A DNA stretch of 64,000 bases from Gammaproteobacteria bacterium (GTDB lineage: Bacteria; Pseudomonadota; Gammaproteobacteria; Xanthomonadales; Wenzhouxiangellaceae). The stretch is taken from positions 1-64,000 of the forward strand of contig PWYW01000101.1 in assembly GCA_003567685.1 (NCBI GenBank), given 5' to 3'. Numbering within the stretch: position 1 is the first letter of the stretch; every line of letters begins with the position of its first letter. Under the pieces are notes generated by a model. The model saw nothing but the letters and a program-made list of their open reading frames with translations, ran no database searches and was not told where the DNA came from. Shown here piece after piece: positions 33,848 through 42,012 of this stretch. The translations under genes and the position numbers were made by a program.

Positions 33848-35311
33848 ATGACCCTGACAACAATAAGCCGACAGTCGCTGCTGATGCTGTCCACCCTGAT
33901 TTTTCTGCTGCCTGGTCTCGGCCGGTTGGCGGCCGCCGAGCCCCGAGCACTGAACGCTGCTGACCTCCGAACCCTCGGCGAGCCGGTCGCACTGGCGGCC
34001 GCAGGCTGCAACCGGGCGTTTCATTTTTCCATCAGCCGGGCCGAACTTCGCGCTGATTACGCAGGCCACAGCGCACCCCTTGGCCAGCGTTGGCTGGTAC
34101 TGGATCTGGCCGTGGAAAATCGCATGCCGGTAGACCTGCTGTACGATCTTGACTACCCCGAAGACCTTCTGGTGGCGTCGATGAGCCGTCAGTCCTACCT
34201 GCTGATCAACGGCCTGCAGGTCGCCCGTCGCACCCTTTTCGGCAACCACGATGCCGGGGCCATGCCCAACGAGTTCGTGCTGCCGCGCTGGGGCGAAAAG
34301 GTCGAGGGCCAGATAATTTTCCCGATTCCAGAGCAAGGCATAGAGTCGCTGTCGCTGCGCTACTACCATGACCAGTACGCGCCGGTCGTGGTGAACCTTC
34401 TCGGAAACGAACCTGGCAAGCCGTATGACACCGGCCGGTCCGATGTCCTTTTTCAGGCCAACGGATTGATGGAAATGGGCGTCTTTGGTGCTGAATTTTC
34501 CGAATCGATCCAGGGCACGCCGGCTGCCGATGGCATGCAGTGGCTAACGGTGGACCTTCGCGGCCGATCGTTCTGGACCATTGAGGCCGATGCCCTGGCA
34601 CTGGAGCGGCAGGCAAGCCCGACCGAGAAGGTGGACTTGCTGAAAGTCATCGAGTATGTCGAAGCGGGTGGTCTTGTCCAGGTTGTCGCTGACGGAGAAC
34701 ATGCCTATTTGCGCAACCATGAGTTGTCCACGTTGCCGGTCGAACCGCCCTTTCTGCCCGACGCCATGGCCGGCGGACAGGCTGTCTTTCAAGTACCCGC
34801 AAGTGCCGAGTCACTGATGCTGGAGCTGCACTTTCCGGAGTTTCGCGGTCCGGGTATCGACGAGCCGATCCCTGACTCGATGATTTTTGCTTTGCAAGGC
34901 GACGCGATTCAGCCTGTATACGACGACTTGTTTGGCGAAATCGCCGATCAACCGACGCCTCTCAGTCTCCATGGCCTTGAACGCATGAGCCAATTCGCCT
35001 CGCACCGGGCGGACGATGGGCAAATCCTTCTGATACTGGACGCCTCGATGCGAAATACCAGCCAGGTTGGCGGCATGATGAACATCAGCGAGCGGATAGA
35101 TCTGATGGCCGAAGACGGCGCTGCCATCGAGTTTGTCGGCCTTTATAACCGCGGCCCGGTATTGCTGGAAGAACCCTTCTGGCTGCCGGCAGGCGGCGCA
35201 CCCCGACGCTTCCGACTGGTTTATCGCCTGCCCGCCGACGACAAGCCCGTCGAGTTGATCTATCGCGGGGTGTCAATCAACCGCACGGTGGCATTGCCCA
35301 ATCCGGATTGA
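33848..35311 (+). CDS. Secreted three-domain beta protein, function unknown
   Basis: A 487-residue exported protein (signal peptide LLMLSTLIFLLPGLGRLAAA). GAGGAAG precedes the ATG. The mature part seems to hold three related beta-sandwich units of about 140-150 residues. Each carries a line such as RWLVLDLAVENR, QWLTVDLRGRSF or ILLILDASMRNT, and ends in a strand pair (IIFPIPEQGIESLSLRYY; AVFQVPASAESLMLELHF; FRLVYRLPADDKPVELIY). I do not recognise the family. Its position makes it a likely partner of the VWA and pseudo-transglutaminase proteins. Confidence 0.7.
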   Translation: MTLTTISRQSLLMLSTLIFLLPGLGRLAAAEPRALNAADLRTLGEPVALAAAGCNRAFHFSISRAELRADYAGHSAPLGQRWLVLDLAVENRMPVDLLYDLDYPEDLLVASMSRQSYLLINGLQVARRTLFGNHDAGAMPNEFVLPRWGEKVEGQIIFPIPEQGIESLSLRYYHDQYAPVVVNLLGNEPGKPYDTGRSDVLFQANGLMEMGVFGAEFSESIQGTPAADGMQWLTVDLRGRSFWTIEADALALERQASPTEKVDLLKVIEYVEAGGLVQVVADGEHAYLRNHELSTLPVEPPFLPDAMAGGQAVFQVPASAESLMLELHFPEFRGPGIDEPIPDSMIFALQGDAIQPVYDDLFGEIADQPTPLSLHGLERMSQFASHRADDGQILLILDASMRNTSQVGGMMNISERIDLMAEDGAAIEFVGLYNRGPVLLEEPFWLPAGGAPRRFRLVYRLPADDKPVELIYRGVSINRTVALPNPD

Positions 35312-35477
35312 CCTGGCCTGGGAATCTGAAGCAGTGATTTCCGAAGACTCCGCTGCCTTGACCGAACCCACCGTTTTCTGCCTGCCGGGCCGGCAGCGAC
35401 ACCGATGGCGCAGCCGCGTCCTCGAGAACATTGGGATTCCGTAGTTCTTATCAGGCAACCTGAATAAAAAATAAACC

Positions 35478-37490
35478 ATGATGGATATGACCACGACAAG
35501 ACAGGCTCTAAGGCTTAAGGCTTTTTGCACATGCGGCTTCCTGCTGACCATGCTGGCCGGTCACGCGCTGGCTCAAACCGGTTTGGACACCGACCTTTCT
35601 GAAAACGACCCGACTCATGAAATCAGACCTTTCAGCGGCCTGCATGGCGATTTTGGCGGAGTTGACATCCAGCCGATGGATCAGCCCACCGGCAACAATA
35701 TTCTGACTGTCGGCTCCGACCCCGGCATCTGCGACTATCTCGATCTACAGGCGGCGATCGACGCAGCCGGCAGCGGCGACACCATTCATTTATCGGGTTC
35801 GAGTTCGTATCACAGTGGAAATACCTATTCGATCTTTACGAAAAGCCTCGTCATCCAGGGCGGCTACTCGACCTGCTCCGCCAGCGAGCCCAGCGGCCGT
35901 ACAACGCTGGATGCTGATGGCAACGGCCGTGTTTTTGACATCTGGTTACCCGCTGCCCAGAACGGCCCTCAAGAAGTCTTGCTGGAGAATCTGGTCGTAA
36001 TCAATGGCAGCACTGGCGGTACCGGAGGCGGGATTCTGGTTGAAGGGCGTCCTGGGGCGTCCCGGACTACCTTGGCCAACGTGGAAATTCGAGACAACGC
36101 GAGCACAGGCAGCGGCGGGGGCGTCGGTGTGTTGATCAACGGGCCAAGAATTCAGGGTGGCGATGCAGGCGGTCTGATCCTGATCATGGACAGTGACTCT
36201 TCAATCATTTCCAACACGGCTGGCATCAACGGGGGCGGACTGGCTTGCCGAAATCCAGCCGAACATTCCATCGGCTTCAGTAACTTGATGCTTCTGGACA
36301 GAACCAGCATTCTCGGTAACCAGGCAGTCAACGGCGGTGGCCTGGCCGCTTTGAACTGTGCCACTATTCAGTACAGTTCCGGGGGCACACAGGCATTTTT
36401 ATTCACTGATTCAGCGATAAGTTTCAACATCGCCAGCGAGTCCGGTGGCGGCCTGTATCTGGATCAGAGTTCGGCCAATGTCCGGGGAACTTCGGGAACG
36501 ACAAACGGCATACCCTCCGGTGACGCGAACGCCGGACGCGTATTCGCCAATCAGGCCGCTAACGGGGGCGGGGCCTATGTGACCGGGCCATCGTTCGCCC
36601 GACTGCGAATTTCGGAATCAATAGTTGACAACAATGAGGCCAGTGTCGACGGGGGTGGGATTTATGCCACCAACGGGGGCCTCGTCATTGTTTCTCGATC
36701 GAACCTCGGCAACCTGACACCTTGTCAGCCGCAACAAAGCTCTGGCGGTGTAATCACCATTCCCCGCTGCAGCCGGCTTCGCGACAACTCGGCGGGCCGG
36801 GATGGTGGCGCTGCCTTCCTGGACGGCGGCGAGCTCGAGGTAGAACGCACTATCATCAGCGGTAACGTCGCGGAACGAAACGGCAGCGTCGTGACCGCTC
36901 GAGGTGAGCCCGACAATCTGGGCGAAGCCACATTCGACGACACTCTGGTTCACGGCAATTCCGGTGATCGCCTGTTTTATGCCTGGACCAACTCCGATAT
37001 TCTGACGCGCTGGTCGACCATTACTGACAACGAGACGACCCACGTCTTTCGAGCCTTCACCAATACTGGCGCCGCTCGGCTTCGGGTCGCCGGAAGCGTG
37101 ATCTGGGAAGATGGCGGCAACGTTCTTACTACTGACGGTTTCGGTGAGCTGGTCGCTTTTGGAGAGTGCATTATCGGTCACCAGGATTTAGCGCAGATTG
37201 ATGCCAACTTCCAGCTTTACAGTACCAGCGATCCGCTATTGATCGAAAAAGACGAAACCCGGCCCTACTTCCCCGGCCCGACATCACCGGCGATTGATTT
37301 CTGTCATGGCGATTTCTACCAGGAAAATCCCGATTTGGCCGGCTCGGAACGCGGCACCCCGCATACCGGCTCTCCGCTCACCGACCCGCCGTCCTGGAGC
37401 GGCAATGGCCATTACGATATCGGTGCCTACGAGACCGATTGGGCAGAGTTGGCCGATCAACTCTTCCGGGACCGTTTCGAATCACCCTGA
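35478..37490 (+). CDS. Secreted right-handed beta-helix protein
   Basis: A 670-residue exported protein. After a signal peptide (FLLTMLAGHALA) it has a pectin-lyase-like beta-helix of the polymorphic-outer-membrane-protein kind: ICDYLDLQAAIDAAGSGDTI, LVIQGGYSTC, then repeated GGGL/GGGIYA turns with Asn-rich strands (SNTAGINGGGLAC, NQAANGGGAYV, NNEASVDGGGIYA). No catalytic residues for polysaccharide cleavage are evident. It ends LADQLFRDRFESP, resembling the short FxDGFE-type tails of secreted proteins in Lysobacterales. Two ATGs (35478, 35487) are possible starts. It follows the VWA operon after 166 bp and probably has its own promoter. Confidence 0.78.
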   Translation: MMDMTTTRQALRLKAFCTCGFLLTMLAGHALAQTGLDTDLSENDPTHEIRPFSGLHGDFGGVDIQPMDQPTGNNILTVGSDPGICDYLDLQAAIDAAGSGDTIHLSGSSSYHSGNTYSIFTKSLVIQGGYSTCSASEPSGRTTLDADGNGRVFDIWLPAAQNGPQEVLLENLVVINGSTGGTGGGILVEGRPGASRTTLANVEIRDNASTGSGGGVGVLINGPRIQGGDAGGLILIMDSDSSIISNTAGINGGGLACRNPAEHSIGFSNLMLLDRTSILGNQAVNGGGLAALNCATIQYSSGGTQAFLFTDSAISFNIASESGGGLYLDQSSANVRGTSGTTNGIPSGDANAGRVFANQAANGGGAYVTGPSFARLRISESIVDNNEASVDGGGIYATNGGLVIVSRSNLGNLTPCQPQQSSGGVITIPRCSRLRDNSAGRDGGAAFLDGGELEVERTIISGNVAERNGSVVTARGEPDNLGEATFDDTLVHGNSGDRLFYAWTNSDILTRWSTITDNETTHVFRAFTNTGAARLRVAGSVIWEDGGNVLTTDGFGELVAFGECIIGHQDLAQIDANFQLYSTSDPLLIEKDETRPYFPGPTSPAIDFCHGDFYQENPDLAGSERGTPHTGSPLTDPPSWSGNGHYDIGAYETDWAELADQLFRDRFESP

Positions 37491-37518
37491 CTCGCTTTTA
37501 CTCGGCAACGTCGATTTG

Positions 37519-37542
37519 GCGCGGAGCCGCCCGGCTCCGCGC
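37519..37542. terminator. Strong GC hairpin between convergent genes
   Basis: A 10-bp perfect stem GCGCGGAGCC/GGCTCCGCGC with a four-base loop lies 28 bp after the beta-helix gene and before the end of the opposing gene. No T-run follows on either strand, so it may be a rho-independent terminator lacking a U tract, or a transcript-stabilising hairpin. Confidence 0.4.
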
Positions 37543-37673
37543 AGTGAGTCTGGTTGATGTCAAATAGTCTCCACCTGATCAGTCAGGCACCTCGGCTAAT
37601 GTGCTGGTCGCCTGCATTGTCGACTCAGCTCGAGCATTCAGCACCTGCCAATGGCTCCGAGCATCCTGCGGCG

Positions 37674-38792
37674 TCAGGTTTCTTCGCAGGGGATATTGAT
37701 CGTGAACTTGTGGGACGTAACCCCACCCAGCTTCGCGGCCATCAGCCGGCGGCAAGAATCCGGACCACTCCCCGGCTCTGCAATATTGGCTGGAAAAGCC
37801 ATCGGTCTCGGATTGCCAGGCGGCATGTGGTAGGTCGCGCCCAACTCGTTCAGCGCCGCTTCAAGCTTTCGGGCAACACAACGATTCGCCTCAGCGCCCG
37901 AGTGCCATGCGGCAAGGGGCATCCCCGCCGAGCGACTGGCTTCTGGTATCAAATCCACCTTGAATAGGGGCAGGAAGGGCGAGTCCAATGTGGCCATGAG
38001 GTTGTTTTCAAAGATCAACCGGTCCGGAATTAGAGGGCCCGGATGCTCACTGACGTCGAAATTTTCCCTGAACAGCGTGGGGCCGCGCGCCGATCCAGGC
38101 TCCCACTGCGCGACAAACCCGCCGGTTGGCATCATCACCCCGACACCACCCAAGCGATCAACGCGAAAACTGGCGCCCGGCATGAAATCCAACCGTGTTT
38201 CCGCGGCCGCCGTGGCCAACTCATTAATCTGATTGATGATATCGGCCATCAAATGCGGGGCGAGATGAAAATCCAGCGCCGTGCCGACGGGACAGGGCGC
38301 ATCGACCGCTGTAAAGGACACAGGTGATCGAGTCAAGGCATTCCCGGTCAAATCGGCCTCAACCAACAGCGCCCCAAGATCTTGAGCAAATTCTTCCCAG
38401 GCAAACCTGAGCTCGATGATGGCCTCGGCCACTGCCCGCTCGTCCGGCGACATACGGGAAAGCACGGCCCTTGGGCGCGAGTTGCCCGGCGAGACATTGA
38501 AAGCGAAGAGCTGTTCGGTCAGGTGATTGATCACGAAAACCCGCCCAATTGACTCACCGTCCGCAAAGGACGCCTTTGCCGTGGATACGGCAACCTGCTG
38601 CGCCGCTCCCTGATCCCTGCACTCTGGGCAAAAGCGCCCAACCCGGTCGCCGGCAACCGCTGCGGATGCCAGAACCATCATTGCTGCGAAGGTCAGGGCC
38701 TTGACGCCCCTGGATCGAAAAGTCGAACCGCCAACACGGCCGAGACCGCTTTGATCGTTAAAACTCACTGATTGTCTCCTACTGTCTGCCAA
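37674..38792 (-). CDS. Hypothetical secreted protein
   Basis: A 372-residue frame with a probable signal peptide (VKALTFAAMMVLASAAVAGD) after a long Ser/Arg-rich start of about 29 residues; the true start may be further in. The mature N-terminus has a CPEC pair (RFCPECRDQG), and there are later single cysteines (APCPVG, SCRR). No known family was recognised. Its context, beside the secreted beta-helix protein and oriented against it, suggests an independent gene. Confidence 0.6.
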   Translation of the reverse strand: MADSRRQSVSFNDQSGLGRVGGSTFRSRGVKALTFAAMMVLASAAVAGDRVGRFCPECRDQGAAQQVAVSTAKASFADGESIGRVFVINHLTEQLFAFNVSPGNSRPRAVLSRMSPDERAVAEAIIELRFAWEEFAQDLGALLVEADLTGNALTRSPVSFTAVDAPCPVGTALDFHLAPHLMADIINQINELATAAAETRLDFMPGASFRVDRLGGVGVMMPTGGFVAQWEPGSARGPTLFRENFDVSEHPGPLIPDRLIFENNLMATLDSPFLPLFKVDLIPEASRSAGMPLAAWHSGAEANRCVARKLEAALNELGATYHMPPGNPRPMAFPANIAEPGSGPDSCRRLMAAKLGGVTSHKFTINIPCEET

Positions 38793-38875
38793 CCCCTGAA
38801 CTGCAGCTTAAACCAAAAAAACAACCTGGTAGTCTGCAGGACTGCAGAACGGTTTATAACCCCTCGAAGATCAAT

Positions 38876-39994
38876 TCAGCGCTCGGATTGAAGATCGTCG
38901 AAAAAGGCCGATCCGTCCCGCATAAGGCCGGCGAACTCGTTCAGGTTTTCGTCATCGACCGCGGTTGCCAGGGCTTTGACCGCGCGGGCCAACAGTTCGC
39001 GCGACCACGGGCCGTGGGCGTTCAGGGACTGGATTTCGAAATACAGCGCGGGGTTTTCGGCGGCCACGTCGCGGGCGATGGCCAGTTGACGGCCGAAGGT
39101 GGTGCTGGCGGCAGCCTTGAGTTCGTCGGCACTGATGCCAGACTGGGCCAGGGCGGTGAAAAAGGCGATATTGAGCGCGTGGGACAGGCCCAGCACCAGG
39201 GCCATCAGGCGGTCGTGCTGGTCGATGGCAATTTCATGCACCTCGGCCATGGTGTCGGCAAACAGGGCGCTGGCCTGTTCGACCGCCGGGCGATGGCCCA
39301 CGTCCATCAGCAACACGTTGCGGCCGGCCAGCAGCCGGGTGTCGGGGCCGAACATCGGGTGAACCGCGCAGATATTGAGGCCATTGGATGCCGCCTGGCG
39401 CAGCGGCTCGATCAGGCCAGTCTTGACCGAGGCGACTTCCAGCACCAGGCCAGGCACCTGGCGCTCGGCCAGGGCCGTGATGATGGCCGCGCTGCGGGCA
39501 ATCGGGCAGGCAATCAGGATCAGTTCGACGTCCAGCGGCGCAGCGGCCCAGTCGGAATACAGGCCGTGTTCCGGTCTGGCCTCCAGCACTGGATCAGCCA
39601 GCAGAATTTCATAGCCCTGGTTGTCGAGAAAATCGGCCAGCCAGCCGCCCAGGCGGCCGGCACCGCCGATTACCAGCGCGCGCTGGCCGCGACCACGCGC
39701 CCGTCGTTGGCCCCGCTCCTGCTCCTGGCGGGTCAGCGAGGCGTCAATCAAGCGCTTGAGCAGGTCTTCGGCCAGGTCGGGATCCAGCCCGGCGGACTGG
39801 GCCCGCCTGCGAACATGGTCCAGCACCTGGCGTTCACGCCGAAAATCCCGGACCTGGCGGCCAGCACCCTCCTTCAGTTGACCAATATCAGAGACGATCT
39901 GCTGGCGTCGGGCGGCCAGCTCGATCAGTTGGGCATCGACCTGGTCGAGATCGGCACGCAGCGCATCCAGTCCGGGGAGCGTCTTCTTGCCCAT
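38876..39994 (-). CDS. tyrA: Bifunctional chorismate mutase/prephenate dehydrogenase TyrA
   Basis: A 372-residue enzyme for tyrosine synthesis. Residues 1-95 form an AroQ-type chorismate mutase helix bundle (LRADLDQVDAQLIELAARRQ, later RLIDASLTRQE). The remainder is an NAD-dependent prephenate dehydrogenase with a dinucleotide motif (VIGGAGRLGGWLADFL) near 105 and catalytic HPMFGPDTR near 212. This fusion is typical of gammaproteobacteria. Its ATG overlaps the efpL stop as TAATG, so translation is coupled to that of EfpL. Confidence 0.93.
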   Translation of the reverse strand: MGKKTLPGLDALRADLDQVDAQLIELAARRQQIVSDIGQLKEGAGRQVRDFRRERQVLDHVRRRAQSAGLDPDLAEDLLKRLIDASLTRQEQERGQRRARGRGQRALVIGGAGRLGGWLADFLDNQGYEILLADPVLEARPEHGLYSDWAAAPLDVELILIACPIARSAAIITALAERQVPGLVLEVASVKTGLIEPLRQAASNGLNICAVHPMFGPDTRLLAGRNVLLMDVGHRPAVEQASALFADTMAEVHEIAIDQHDRLMALVLGLSHALNIAFFTALAQSGISADELKAAASTTFGRQLAIARDVAAENPALYFEIQSLNAHGPWSRELLARAVKALATAVDDENLNEFAGLMRDGSAFFDDLQSER

Positions 39995-40560
39995 TACATC
40001 CGGCTCATGAACTCGCCGGTCTCGGTGTTGACCTTGATCATTTCACCGGGCGTGATGTAGTCCGGCACCATCACGTCGATACCGGTTTCCAGGGTGGCCG
40101 GCTTGCTCGACTTGCTGGCCGTGGCGCCCTTCATGACCGGAGCGGTGTCAGCAACTTTCAGCACCACCGACTGAGGGAGTTGGATAGCCACCGGAGTATC
40201 GGCGATGATCAGGACATAAATGCCCTGCAGCCCCTCCGTGATGTAGCCCGCCGCGTCGCCCACCGCCTGTTCGGACAGCACGTACTGGCTGTAATCCTCG
40301 CTGTCCATGAACACCAGTCCGTCGGCATCGCGGTAGGAGTACTCGCTCTGGCGACGCACCAGGTCGGCGTCCCGCAGCATGTCATCACCCTTGAGGGTCA
40401 GCTCGCGCCGATCACCGCCGGGAATGGATTCGAGTTTGAAGCGGTAAAGCGTGCCGCCGCCACGGGCGGTCGGAGCGGAACGGTCGATCTGGCGGACCGC
40501 GTAGACCGTTCCGTCGTGCTCGATGACCTGACCGCGCTTGATTTCATTGGCTTTGGGCAT
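39994..40560 (-). CDS. efpL: Elongation factor P-like protein EfpL (YeiP)
   Basis: A 188-residue EF-P paralog that relieves ribosome stalling. It opens MPKANEIKRGQVI, and the loop reads SAPTARGGGTLY with Arg33 at the tip, as in EfpL proteins, which use an unmodified Arg where EF-P has a modified Lys. The C-terminal OB domains carry TAPVMKGATASKSSKPATLETG. ATG 40560 follows CAGGTAA; five residues upstream an in-frame start is possible but weaker. The coupling to tyrA is unusual. Confidence 0.93.
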   Translation of the reverse strand: MPKANEIKRGQVIEHDGTVYAVRQIDRSAPTARGGGTLYRFKLESIPGGDRRELTLKGDDMLRDADLVRRQSEYSYRDADGLVFMDSEDYSQYVLSEQAVGDAAGYITEGLQGIYVLIIADTPVAIQLPQSVVLKVADTAPVMKGATASKSSKPATLETGIDVMVPDYITPGEMIKVNTETGEFMSRM

Positions 40561-40693
40561 GGTGTTACCTGACAATTTCCAGAGATTGAAGGCGGGAAGA
40601 TTACCGCAAAACCCGGGACATCGGGCAAAGCCGGTCCGTCGGTGAAGATGGCGGTACCATTAGGGGAAGAGAGTCGCTGGAATATCACCGCGC

Positions 40694-42001
40694 GTGCAAG
40701 TCCTATTCGTTGATCACTCGAGAACGTTCCGAACCGTTTGGGAACGAATGATGACCGGTGCCGGCCATGTGCCGGCCGTGGCCTGCAATGCCGCAGACGC
40801 CATGCAACGACTCCGTTCGGAAAACTTTGGCCTGGTCTGCATTGCTTACGCGTTGCCGGATACAGACGGCATTTCCTTGACGCGGGAACTGCGAACGCTG
40901 CCGGGCTATCGGGACGTACCTGTACTGTTGATGACCAGCCAGCAACCTGAGTCACTGCACCACGAAGCATTCGGTGCCGGCGTAACCGACATTTGCATCC
41001 GAACCGGCATGCAGGAGCTGTTCAAACGCGTTCTGAACCTCGCCGAAAGGCACTCGGCCACACTTCATGGCCGTGTCCTTTACGTCGAAGACAGCCGGAC
41101 CGTCACTCGCGTCATGGTTCAGTTGCTTGAAAGCCTGGGGCTGTCGGTGGATCACTTCGCTCGTGCCGATCGCGCCCTGGAGGCCTTCGACGAGCGCTAC
41201 CACGACCTGGTCATCAGCGACCTGCTGGTTGAAGGAGAGCTTAGCGGGGTTGGACTGGTGCGCGAACTCCGTCAACGGCAACCCGACCCGGTAAGGCTGC
41301 CATTGCTGGCGATCTCCGGGCTTGACGACGCCGCGCGCCGGGTGGAGTTGTTTCGACTGGGCATCAACGACTTCATCTCCAAACCGGTCGTCAGGGAAGA
41401 AGCGGCGGCACGGATCCGCAACTTGGTCACTCAGAAACAACTGTTCGAGCAGGTTCAACAACAGCGAGAGCAGCTCTACCAGATGGCCATGACCGACCCG
41501 CTGACCGGTCTGTTCAATCGCCATTCGCTGGACAAGGTGGGCAGCAAGATCTCCGCCGCCGCCAATCGCCATGACCTCTCGTTGAGTGTCATCGTCATTG
41601 ACCTCGACCACTTCAAGGCCATCAACGATCAACACGGCCACCTGGCCGGTGACCGGGTGCTGGTCAGCGTTGCCGATCTACTGCGCAAGAGTTGTCGCGA
41701 GGAGGATTTCGCGGTTCGTCTGGGCGGCGAGGAACTCATGCTGATCCTTCCGCGCTGCTCGCTCGGGAACGCCGAACGCCGTGCCGAGGAATTGAGACAG
41801 GCAATCGCCAGTCTTGAGCCCGCCGGCATTTCCGTGACCGGAAGTTTCGGCGTCAGCTATCGGCCGAAGGGAAGTATGATCGACCTCGAATCTCTGATCA
41901 ATGACGCTGATCAGGCCGTCTATGCCGCCAAGGCCTCTGGTCGTAACACCGTCGTCAGCAGCGTCTGGCAGGCCCAAATCCCCAAACAGCAACAAGGCTG
42001 A
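40694..42001 (+). CDS. Diguanylate cyclase with tandem receiver domains (PleD-like)
   Basis: A 435-residue cytoplasmic protein starting at GTG. Receiver 1 (about 1-120) has lost its phosphoacceptor: where LxxxD is expected it reads GLVCIAYALPDTDG. Receiver 2 (about 128-250) keeps it (LVISDLLVEG, Asp176). The GGDEF domain (about 265-430) has active-site GGEEL near 344-348 and an intact inhibitory RxxD (REED) five residues before it, so it should make cyclic di-GMP with product inhibition. The upstream ribosome site is weak. It is divergent from efpL and 11 bp from the acylase gene. Confidence 0.9.
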   Translation: MQVLFVDHSRTFRTVWERMMTGAGHVPAVACNAADAMQRLRSENFGLVCIAYALPDTDGISLTRELRTLPGYRDVPVLLMTSQQPESLHHEAFGAGVTDICIRTGMQELFKRVLNLAERHSATLHGRVLYVEDSRTVTRVMVQLLESLGLSVDHFARADRALEAFDERYHDLVISDLLVEGELSGVGLVRELRQRQPDPVRLPLLAISGLDDAARRVELFRLGINDFISKPVVREEAAARIRNLVTQKQLFEQVQQQREQLYQMAMTDPLTGLFNRHSLDKVGSKISAAANRHDLSLSVIVIDLDHFKAINDQHGHLAGDRVLVSVADLLRKSCREEDFAVRLGGEELMLILPRCSLGNAERRAEELRQAIASLEPAGISVTGSFGVSYRPKGSMIDLESLINDADQAVYAAKASGRNTVVSSVWQAQIPKQQQG

Positions 42002-42012
42002 TCTCCTCGCCC

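Noticed and set aside
37554-37967. Plus-strand frame opposite the orphan secreted protein
   Set aside because: No signal peptide or motif, while the minus-strand frame has a signal peptide and longer extent.
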